From Halogeometricum pallidum JCM 14848 (GTDB lineage Archaea; Halobacteriota; Halobacteria; Halobacteriales; Haloferacaceae), in the NCBI RefSeq assembly GCF_000337095.1, contig NZ_AOIV01000043.1:43477-76947 (forward strand): DNA of 33,471 bases. The letters are read 5' to 3'. Position 1 is the first letter of the stretch. Each line of letters begins with the position of its first letter. Under the pieces are notes generated by a model. The model ran no database searches and was not told the DNA's origin. It saw only the letters and a list, made by a program, of their open reading frames with translations. The position numbers and the translations under genes are program-made. Positions 7,333-13,714 of the stretch are shown here, in pieces.

Positions 7333-9207
7333 ATGAGTTCGAACGACGCCGCGTCGGGGTCCTCCGCGCCAGCGTCCTCGTCCGAATCCGCGACGGACGG
7401 CTCCGTCGCCGCTCGCTCGGAGCAGGACGCGACGCGGACCCCCGCGGACACCGACGCGGCTCACAACCGCGCGCTCCTCGCCGTCCTCGCCGTCTCCGTC
7501 CTCGCCCTCGGGATGCGTCTGGTGGCGCTCGGCGGCCGCATCTTCCACTGGGACGAGGGCCGCGTCGGCTACTGGATACTGCGCTATCACGACTCCGGCT
7601 ACCACGTCTACCGGCCCATCGTCCACGGGCCGTTCCTGCCCATCGTGAACGACTGGCTGCTCACCGTCGCGCCGGCGTCGGACTTCCTCGTCCGCTTGCC
7701 GGTGGCCGTCATCGGCGGTCTCCTGCCCCTCGCGGCGTGGCTGTTCCGCGAGCGACTGACGCGGACCGAGATAGTCGCGCTGGCCGGCGTCCTCGCGCTG
7801 AACCCGCTTCTCGTCTACTACTCGCGGTTCATGCGCAACGACGTGCTCGTCGCCGCGTTCTCGCTGTTCGCGCTCGGATTCGTCGTCCGCGGCTTCGACA
7901 CCGGACGGCTCCGCTACGCCTTCCCGGCGGCGGCGTCGCTGGCGCTCGGCTTCACCGCGAAGGAGAACGCGCTCATCTACGTGCTCTGCTTTCTCGGCGC
8001 CGGGGTGCTCCTGCTCGACCACCGGCTGCTGAAGGCGACCGCCCGAGGCGACGGCGCGCAGGACGTCGTGTTCGGCCGGTGGCCCGCCGCGGTCCGCGCC
8101 CGCGTCCGGGGCCACGGGACGGCGTCGCGGCCGGGGTGGCTCCGCGTCGGCGCGACGCTCGCCGGCGCGTTCGTCGCCTTCTGGGCCGTCTTCGTCTTCT
8201 TCTACGCGCCGCGGCCGGACCTCTGGCAGGCGTTCGGCGACCCCTCACGGCTCCCCGGCGTCGTCGAGGCCGGGTCGGTCGGCGCGCTGGAGGAGTTCGC
8301 AGACACCTGGGTCGGCAGCAGCCACCAGGACCACGCCTATCTCCCCTACCTCTACGACATCGTCGAGACGCTGGTGTACGGCGCGCCGGTCGTCCTCGGC
8401 TTCACGCTCATCGGCGTCGTCGTCGACCGCTACGGCTTCCAGACCGGCGGCACGTACCGCGAACTCGTCGCGTTCGCCACCTACTGGGGACTGGCGTCGC
8501 TGGCGGGCTACCCGATCGCCACGGACATTCAGGCCCCGTGGGCGGCCGTCCACATCGTCGTCCCCCTCGCCGTCCCCGCCGCCGTCGGCGTCGCCTTCGT
8601 CGCCGAGTCGGCGTGGGAGGCGCTGGCCGCGAACGACGCCGTCAGCGTCGGTCTGGCGACGGTCGTCGTCCTCGCCGCCGTCGGCGGCGTCGCCGTCGCC
8701 AACGTCGAGTACTTCAACTCCACGTCGAACGAGGACCGGCAGGTGCTCCAGTGGGCGCAACCGGGCAACGACCTGAAAGAGTCCCTGCAGAAGGTGGAGG
8801 CGGTGGCCGCGCAGAACGAGGGGACCGACGTGCTGTTCTTCAGCAGACCGGTGCCGGGCGACGAGGACAGGGAGGTGTTCCACGTCGCCAACGAGTCCGA
8901 ACTGCTGACGCCGCCGCCGCCGGGCGGAACCCACTGGCACGACCGCCTGCCGCTGCCGTGGTACATGGAGAAGTACGGCGCGAACGTGTCGAGCAGCGAC
9001 CCCGACGCCTCGGCTGAGGAAGCGCTCGCAGACGCGCCGCCGGTCGTCATCGCCCGCGAGTTCAGCCGCGAGGAGGCGGAGGCGCAACTCGACGGCTACG
9101 TCGCCTACGAACACGACTGGCGCCTCCGGAGCGAACACGTGGTCGTGTTCATCGACCGCGACGCCCTCGACGCGGCGGGCGTCCCGGCGAACGAGACGGC
9201 CTCCTGA
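7333..9207 (+). CDS. Agl23-like flippase-activity-associated multi-TM protein (TIGR03663 / PMT-like)
   Basis: 624 aa. A Ser/Ala/Asp-rich cytoplasmic N terminus of about 45 residues precedes roughly a dozen hydrophobic segments. The first loop holds the acidic motif HWDEGRVGYW followed by VHGPFLPIVNDWL, resembling the catalytic-loop region of GT-C fold glycosyltransferases (PMT/ArnT-like). This pattern is the hallmark of the TIGR03663/Agl23 family, associated in haloarchaea with moving or assembling lipid-linked sugars for S-layer N-glycosylation. The C-terminal 150 residues form a soluble domain. ATG at 7333 was chosen over an in-frame TTG at 7321 because the N terminus looks normal from there. 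No other agl gene is in the window, so the role rests on family resemblance alone. Confidence 0.75.
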   Translation: MSSNDAASGSSAPASSSESATDGSVAARSEQDATRTPADTDAAHNRALLAVLAVSVLALGMRLVALGGRIFHWDEGRVGYWILRYHDSGYHVYRPIVHGPFLPIVNDWLLTVAPASDFLVRLPVAVIGGLLPLAAWLFRERLTRTEIVALAGVLALNPLLVYYSRFMRNDVLVAAFSLFALGFVVRGFDTGRLRYAFPAAASLALGFTAKENALIYVLCFLGAGVLLLDHRLLKATARGDGAQDVVFGRWPAAVRARVRGHGTASRPGWLRVGATLAGAFVAFWAVFVFFYAPRPDLWQAFGDPSRLPGVVEAGSVGALEEFADTWVGSSHQDHAYLPYLYDIVETLVYGAPVVLGFTLIGVVVDRYGFQTGGTYRELVAFATYWGLASLAGYPIATDIQAPWAAVHIVVPLAVPAAVGVAFVAESAWEALAANDAVSVGLATVVVLAAVGGVAVANVEYFNSTSNEDRQVLQWAQPGNDLKESLQKVEAVAAQNEGTDVLFFSRPVPGDEDREVFHVANESELLTPPPPGGTHWHDRLPLPWYMEKYGANVSSSDPDASAEEALADAPPVVIAREFSREEAEAQLDGYVAYEHDWRLRSEHVVVFIDRDALDAAGVPANETAS

Positions 9208-9213
9208 CGACCG

Positions 9214-9241
9214 CTCTCTCCTCTCTCCTCTCTCCTCTCTC
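9214..9241 (+). repeat. Four perfect tandem copies of ctctctc
   Basis: Directly after the Agl23-like gene (stop at 9207), the 7-bp unit ctctctc repeats four times without mismatch, giving a 28-bp pure pyrimidine tract plus one extra C. It lies about 70 bp upstream of the purK start, upstream of its TATA box. It could arise by slippage; a role in termination or as a structured purine/pyrimidine tract is possible but unproven. Confidence 0.9.
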
Positions 9242-9280
9242 CGATACACGTTCGTGGACATTTTCAGCCGTATTCGGTAA

Positions 9281-9290
9281 CGCTTATGCA
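9281..9290 (+). promoter_or_regulatory. TATA-like box of the purKE operon
   Basis: The element cgcttatgca is centred about 28 nt before the purK GTG at 9314, consistent with a leaderless transcript. Confidence 0.5.
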
Positions 9291-9313
9291 GCGACGTCCA
9301 CAATCGGCCGACC

Positions 9314-10480
9314 GTGACTGTCACCGTTCCCGGCCCCACGCTCGGCGTCGTCGGCGGCGGCCAACTCGGGCGGATGCTCGCCGAGGCGGCCGCGCCCCTC
9401 GGCGTCGAGGTGGTCGTCCTCGATCCGACGCCCGACTGCCCCGCCGCGCCCGTCGCGCGCGACCAGATCGTCGGCGGCTTCGACGACCCCGAGGCGTTCC
9501 GCGAACTCGCCTCGCGGGCGGACGCACTGACGTTCGAGATAGAACTCGCCGATTCGGAACTGCTCGACGACGTCTCCGAAGCGCACGGCCTCTCGGTACA
9601 TCCCTCGCCCGAGACGCTGTCGCTCATCGAGGACAAACTCGTCCAGAAGCGGGCGCTCGAAGACGCCGGCGTCCCCGTCCCGCCGTTCCGGCGGGTAGAC
9701 GACGCCGAAGACCTGCGCGCGGCCCTCGAGGAGTTCGGGTCGGTGATGCTGAAGGCCCGGACCGGCGGCTACGACGGCCGCGGCAACGTCCCCGTCCGCG
9801 AGGAGAGCGAAATCGAGGACGCCCTCGACGCCGTCGGCGGCCCCGCGATGGCCGAGACGTTCGTCGACTTCGCGCGCGAACTCTCCGTCATCGCCGCGCA
9901 GGGCGACGGCGAGGTGCGGACGTTCCCCGTCGGCGAGAACGTGCACGAAGAGGAGATACTGCGCGAGACGGTCGTTCCGGCCCGGACGGACGAGTCGACG
10001 CTCGCACGCGCGGACGAGGTGGCCCGCGGCGTGCTCTCGGTGCTCGACGGCCGCGGCGTCTTCGGCATCGAGATGTTCGAGACCGACGGGGGGGAGATAT
10101 CGGTCAACGAGATAGCGCCGCGCCCGCACAACTCGGGGCACTGGACCATCGAGGGCGCGCGCACCTCGCAGTTCGAACAGCACGTCCGCGCCGTCCTCGG
10201 GTGGCCGCTCGGGTCGCCCGCGCGCCGGTCGCCCACGGCGATGGCGAACGTCCTCGGCACCGTGGAGGAGTCGCAAGAGGCGGAACTCGGCGGCGTGGAG
10301 TCGGTTCTCGCCGCCGACGGCGCGTCGCTGCACTGGTACGGAAAAGACGAGGTGCGGCCCCTGCGGAAGATGGGTCACCTCACCCTGACCGGGACTGACG
10401 GCGCGAGCGACGACGACGCGGACGTGGACGAGTTGCTCGCGCGTGCGAGAGACCTGCGGGACGGACTGCGGTTCGAGTGA
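9314..10480 (+). CDS. purK: 5-(carboxyamino)imidazole ribonucleotide synthase (PurK)
   Basis: 388 aa ATP-grasp enzyme that uses ATP and bicarbonate to convert AIR to N5-CAIR in purine biosynthesis. The N-terminal pre-ATP-grasp motif GVVGGGQLGRMLAEAA (11-26), the central glycine loop KARTGGYDGRGN and the metal/ATP site ISVNEIAPRPHNSGHWT are all present. So is the C-terminal domain after VLGWPLG. The start is a GTG placed by the family's N terminus (a few residues before the Rossmann-like strand) and by a TATA element 28 nt upstream. purE follows after 19 bp on the same strand, so the two consecutive pathway enzymes are very likely one transcript. Confidence 0.94.
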   Translation: MTVTVPGPTLGVVGGGQLGRMLAEAAAPLGVEVVVLDPTPDCPAAPVARDQIVGGFDDPEAFRELASRADALTFEIELADSELLDDVSEAHGLSVHPSPETLSLIEDKLVQKRALEDAGVPVPPFRRVDDAEDLRAALEEFGSVMLKARTGGYDGRGNVPVREESEIEDALDAVGGPAMAETFVDFARELSVIAAQGDGEVRTFPVGENVHEEEILRETVVPARTDESTLARADEVARGVLSVLDGRGVFGIEMFETDGGEISVNEIAPRPHNSGHWTIEGARTSQFEQHVRAVLGWPLGSPARRSPTAMANVLGTVEESQEAELGGVESVLAADGASLHWYGKDEVRPLRKMGHLTLTGTDGASDDDADVDELLARARDLRDGLRFE

Positions 10481-10499
10481 GAGCGAGAGTGAACACATC

Positions 10500-11135
10500 A
10501 TGACAGACGACACCGACGACGTGACCGTCGAATCGCTCATCGACCGCTTGAACGAGGAGGCCGACGCGGACGCCGACCCCGAAGCGACCCCCGACGTGGG
10601 TATCATCATGGGGTCGGACTCGGACCTAGACGTGATGCGCGGCGCGCACGAGGCCCTCGACGAACTCGGCTTCGCCGAGCAGACCGACTTCCGCGACGCG
10701 CCCGAGGCGCGTTTCACCTACGAGACGTACGTCGTCTCCGCGCACCGGACGCCCGAGTTGATGTACGCCTACGGCGAAACGGCCGCCGACAGGGGTCTGG
10801 ACGTGATCATCGCCGGCGCGGGCGGGAAGTCGGCCGACCTGCCGAACATGACCGCCTCCATCGCGTACCCCCTGCCGGTCGTCGGCGTACCGGTGCAGGA
10901 GAAATCCGTCGACTCGGTCATCGGAATGCCGACGGGCGCGCCCATCGTCGCCGTCGACGCGGGCAAGTCGTTCAACGCGGCGCTCTCGGTCGTGCAGATG
11001 CTCGCGCGCGAGCACGAGGAACTGGAGACGCGCCTCGTCGAGTACCACGAGTCGCTGACCGGCGGGGTCGCGCGGGACTCGCGGGACCTCCACGACCTGG
11101 GCGTAGCCGGCTACGTCGAATCGCGCGAGAAGTAG
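10500..11135 (+). CDS. purE: 5-(carboxyamino)imidazole ribonucleotide mutase (PurE)
   Basis: 211 aa. It moves the carboxyl group of N5-CAIR to C4, giving CAIR, directly after PurK. The class I PurE signatures are visible: GSDSD (38-42), SAHRTP with the catalytic His (80-85), AGAGGKSADLPNM and the VPVQEK...MPTGAPI region. A typical PurE is about 160-165 aa. This one carries roughly 32 extra, very acidic residues at the N terminus and about 20 at the C terminus. ATG at 10500 is the first good start after purK; Met37 sits inside the GSDSD region, too late to be the start. It converges with the minus-strand zinc-ribbon gene, whose stop lies only 15 bp away. Confidence 0.93.
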   Translation: MTDDTDDVTVESLIDRLNEEADADADPEATPDVGIIMGSDSDLDVMRGAHEALDELGFAEQTDFRDAPEARFTYETYVVSAHRTPELMYAYGETAADRGLDVIIAGAGGKSADLPNMTASIAYPLPVVGVPVQEKSVDSVIGMPTGAPIVAVDAGKSFNAALSVVQMLAREHEELETRLVEYHESLTGGVARDSRDLHDLGVAGYVESREK

Positions 11136-11150
11136 TCGTCCGCCTCGTCG

Positions 11151-12140
11151 TCACCGCAGCGAGGACGTGAGTCGCCCGAGGAACGACCGGTCGTCGCTGA
11201 GGTTCTCCGACACCTCGTACTCCCGTTCGATGTTCCCCTCGTCCGTCACGGTCACGATGCGAACGTCGGCTTGTTCGGCTCGGTTCACCACCTGCTCGTC
11301 GACGATGCCGAGCGTCGGGACGAGAAGCGCCTGCGCGGACAGTTCTTCGGCCGTGGCTTCGAGGCTGTCGACGTCGTTGACGGTCGGTTGCTCGTGGACG
11401 GCGGCGATGGCTCCCTTCCCCAGCAGTTCGTCCGTCGCGTGGACGTGGAGGCGGTGTCGAGTTCCGGAGTCGGCGGTGACGGTGGCGTCCTGCTCTACGA
11501 CGTACCCGCGGTCGGCGAGGGCGTCGGCAATGGTCCGTCTCGCTCGGAGTTGCGTTTCGAGCCACGGTTCGCCGCTCTCACCGAGACGGTACTGAAACAG
11601 CGCGTGTTCGATTGCGTCGTGCGGGTCGCAGGCGAAGCCACCGGCCCGGTGCCCCGCGCGGTTCTCACACCGGAGCGCGTGGGCGGGAGTCTCGTGCTGT
11701 TCACCGCAGTCGTGACACCGATACCGGCTCGTCCGTTCGAGTTGGTCTATCGACTCCGCCGTCGAACCGCAGCCGTGACAGACGACTTCGCCGCCGTCGC
11801 TCTCGAACTCCTCCGGCGGTGCGGTCCGGCCGCATCCGCCGCATTTGAGCAGTTCGGTGTCGACAATGTATAACGACTGGCACTTCGGGCAGGCGGTCGT
11901 GTACGTCATCCGCCCCTCGAGGCACTCCGGGCAGGTGTACACTTTCCCCTCGAACGTCCGTTCGAGTATGCCTCGCTCGGTCAGCGATTCGAGCGCTTCC
12001 TTCGATTGTCCGCCCTCGTCGATGAGCGTCTCCTCGACGGCGGGATAGGTGACCACCCCGTCGTCGATCGTCGGCTGATAGGAGTCTCTGGACCCCTCGA
12101 CGAGTTCGGTCACGAGACGTAGTTTCCCGGGAGAGACCAC
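11151..12140 (-). CDS. Winged-helix-like / multi-zinc-ribbon protein with nuclease-fold-like C terminus (TackOD1-like)
   Basis: 329 aa from GTG at 12140. Three regions can be seen. Residues 1-65 look like a winged helix (an EALESLTERGILER helix-turn ending in a wing). Residues 66-172 hold CxxC pairs at 70/73, 84/87, 100/103, 121/124 and 142/145 plus Cys158 and Cys171, implying two or three zinc sites. This resembles the TackOD1 (thaumarchaeal output) metal-binding type I know from haloarchaeal annotation. Residues 195-300 (RARRTIADALADRGYVV..., TADSGTRHRLHVHA..., GADVRIV-like end) resemble a restriction-endonuclease-like fold, but the usual D...ExK residues are not obvious, so it may bind rather than cut. 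The frame stays open to 12281; 12140 was chosen because the family-like sequence begins there and a TATA-like element lies 33 nt upstream. Function is unknown; a DNA-associated regulator is a guess. Confidence 0.65.
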   Translation of the reverse strand: MVSPGKLRLVTELVEGSRDSYQPTIDDGVVTYPAVEETLIDEGGQSKEALESLTERGILERTFEGKVYTCPECLEGRMTYTTACPKCQSLYIVDTELLKCGGCGRTAPPEEFESDGGEVVCHGCGSTAESIDQLERTSRYRCHDCGEQHETPAHALRCENRAGHRAGGFACDPHDAIEHALFQYRLGESGEPWLETQLRARRTIADALADRGYVVEQDATVTADSGTRHRLHVHATDELLGKGAIAAVHEQPTVNDVDSLEATAEELSAQALLVPTLGIVDEQVVNRAEQADVRIVTVTDEGNIEREYEVSENLSDDRSFLGRLTSSLR

Positions 12141-12168
12141 GGTCAGACCCCCTCCGCCGCCCCGACTC

Positions 12169-12177
12169 TTTTCAAAA
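12169..12177 (-). promoter_or_regulatory. Possible TATA box of the zinc-ribbon/nuclease-like gene
   Basis: The minus strand reads ttttgaaaa, centred 33 nt before the GTG at 12140. If used, the longer frame reaching 12281 would not be translated in full. The element is AT-rich in a GC-rich genome but not a perfect match. Confidence 0.35.
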
Positions 12178-12545
12178 TTCCGACGGATTGAATTTGTATT
12201 GCCTGACTCATGAACGATCCTCTCCAGAGACAATACCTCCAAAATATCATAACCATTGTTGCCACTCGTCCGCACAGTCACTCGTCCGTCTGTTTCTCGT
12301 TTCCCAGTCCCTCATTCGAATCGAGAGGTTCATTCGTCGCTACGGCGCGCCACCCGTGATTCGCGTGACACAGACGAGAGAGTGGCAGGCGAGGGGCATC
12401 GATTCGCGCGAGCGCCGACGAACGAAAACGAGATGCCGCCGAACGGGCCGGAGCGTTGGCGTTCGCCTCGAAACCGCGACTTTCTTTTCACGGGTGATTT
12501 CCGGATAGTTACCCGGCGCAACCGTCGCGGGGCGCACAAATCAAC

Positions 12546-12553
12546 GCTTATAG
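12546..12553 (+). promoter_or_regulatory. TATA box of the nuo operon
   Basis: The sequence gcttatag lies about 41 nt before the nuoA ATG. Transcription would begin near 12575, giving a short leader of about 15 nt that contains a Shine-Dalgarno site. This makes nuo one of the few leadered transcripts in the window. Confidence 0.6.
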
Positions 12554-12579
12554 GGGGCCGCTTCTAACCGTCGAACGTC

Positions 12580-12584
12580 AGGAG
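12580..12584 (+). promoter_or_regulatory. Shine-Dalgarno site of nuoA
   Basis: The pentamer aggag ends 6 nt before the nuoA ATG at 12591 and complements the 3' end of 16S rRNA. It supports this start codon. Confidence 0.6.
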
Positions 12585-12590
12585 ACTACG

Positions 12591-13007
12591 ATGAGTGCAT
12601 GGATCGCAATCGGCGCGTTGGCCCTCATGGCTGTCGGCATCCCCATCGGGATGATGCAGACGTCGGCTATGATACGGCCATCGGTGCCGGAGCAAGGAAA
12701 GAGTGCCACGTACGAGAGCGGTGAGATACCGACGGGGTCGGCGCGCGTCCAGTTCAATATCCAATACTACATGGTCGCGCTGCTGTTCCTCGTGTTCGAC
12801 GTCGAGACCGTCCTCATCTTCCCGTGGACGGTTATCTACCGTTCCGCGTTGAGCCAAGGGGCGAGTCTGTCGGCCGTACTGCTGCCGATGTTCGTATTCA
12901 TCGGTGTGCTGGTCATCGGTCTCGTGTGGGCGTGGCGCAACGGCGCAGTCAAGTGGGTCAAAAGCCCGCTGGCGAACCGTCGGAAGACAGAGAGACAAGA
13001 CGCATGA
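12591..13007 (+). CDS. nuoA: NADH-quinone oxidoreductase-like complex, subunit A
   Basis: 138 aa with three membrane helices (about 3-23, 57-77 and 90-112). The conserved NuoA segment is present: YESGEIPTGSARVQFNIQYY, followed by the acidic motif VFDVETVLIFPW in the second helix. NuoA lies at the junction of the quinone-binding module and the membrane arm and forms part of the link between quinone chemistry and proton pumping. It is the first gene of the operon, with a TATA box and Shine-Dalgarno site upstream. Its stop overlaps nuoB (ATGA). The basic tail (NRRKTERQ) is cytoplasmic. Confidence 0.93.
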   Translation: MSAWIAIGALALMAVGIPIGMMQTSAMIRPSVPEQGKSATYESGEIPTGSARVQFNIQYYMVALLFLVFDVETVLIFPWTVIYRSALSQGASLSAVLLPMFVFIGVLVIGLVWAWRNGAVKWVKSPLANRRKTERQDA

Positions 13008-13714
13008 GCAGCGACCAGAACCAACCGTTCGTTACAGACGACTCAAAAGTACAGACGAAGACCCGCGACGCCCGAATGACGGGGACGGGTACGGACAACC
13101 GGTTCAACTCGAAGCTCCGTGAGGCGTTCGGCTCCTCGCCGTTCATCCTCACGAAGTTCGACAACTTCATGAACTGGGTCCGCGGCTCTTCGATGTTCAT
13201 GCTGCAGTTCGGAATTGCCTGCTGCAGCATCGAGATGATGCACACCTATTCGGTGAAACACGACCTTGACCGCTTCCACGCCGGGGTCCCCCGGGCGTCG
13301 CCGCGGCAGGCCGACGTCATCATCGTCCCCGGGACCATCGTCTCGAAGTTCGCCCCGCGCATGAAGCGCGTGTACGACCAGATGCCCGAACCGAAGTTCG
13401 TCATCGGCATGGGGTCGTGCACCATCTCGGGCGGTCCGTTCCAGGAGGGGTACAACGTCATCAAGGGCGCCGAGGAGGTCATCCCGGTCGACATCCACGT
13501 CCCGGGTTGCCCGCCCCGACCGGAGGCGCTCGTTTACGGCGTCGCCAAACTGCAACAGCGCATCGCCGAGGGCGAGTCGAGTCCGGTGACGGTCAAGCCG
13601 TACGAACTCGAACAGTTCGGCGACCTCGAACAGGACGAACTGATCGATAAACTCGCAGAGGAGGTCGACACGGACGATCTCGTGATGCGGTACAACTGGG
13701 CTGATTCGCCATGA
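13004..13714 (+). CDS. nuoB: NADH-quinone oxidoreductase-like complex, subunit B (N2 cluster)
   Basis: 236 aa. The four ligands of the terminal [4Fe-4S] cluster N2 are present: Cys73 and Cys74 in GIACCSIEMM, Cys139 in GMGSCTISGG and Cys169 in VPGCPPRPE. NuoB hands electrons to quinone at its interface with NuoD. The core starts near residue 45; the first 45 residues are a hydrophilic extension, and about 45 acidic residues follow the family core at the C terminus. ATG at 13004 overlaps the nuoA stop; an in-frame upstream extension into nuoA was rejected because it reads as shadow sequence. Confidence 0.95.
   Translation: MSSDQNQPFVTDDSKVQTKTRDARMTGTGTDNRFNSKLREAFGSSPFILTKFDNFMNWVRGSSMFMLQFGIACCSIEMMHTYSVKHDLDRFHAGVPRASPRQADVIIVPGTIVSKFAPRMKRVYDQMPEPKFVIGMGSCTISGGPFQEGYNVIKGAEEVIPVDIHVPGCPPRPEALVYGVAKLQQRIAEGESSPVTVKPYELEQFGDLEQDELIDKLAEEVDTDDLVMRYNWADSP

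Larger units (their letters stand above)
12141..12590. other. 450-bp divergent spacer between the zinc-ribbon gene and nuoA
   Basis: The region drives transcription in both directions and is clearly richer in A and T than its surroundings, especially 12165-12260. It holds a TATA-like element for the minus-strand gene near 12169-12177 and the nuo TATA box near 12547. Open frames of 60-105 codons overlap one another here on both strands (for example 12188-12508), but they lack haloarchaeal composition and recognisable products. I see no convincing gene, and no tRNA. Confidence 0.5.

Noticed and set aside
9214-9241. Tandem repeat as a possible CRISPR fragment
   Set aside because: The 7-bp units are directly adjacent with no spacers; it is a simple microsatellite.
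12141-12281. Longer start (GTG at 12281) for the zinc-ribbon gene
   Set aside because: The 47 extra residues include a Gly run and low-complexity sequence unlike the rest, and they span the AT-rich element that looks like the promoter. The start at 12140 is preferred but not proven.
12188-12567. Overlapping 60-105-codon frames in the spacer before nuoA
   Set aside because: They overlap in several frames, are Arg/Thr/Ser-rich without halophilic acidity, and show no domain or promoter. Treated as non-coding.
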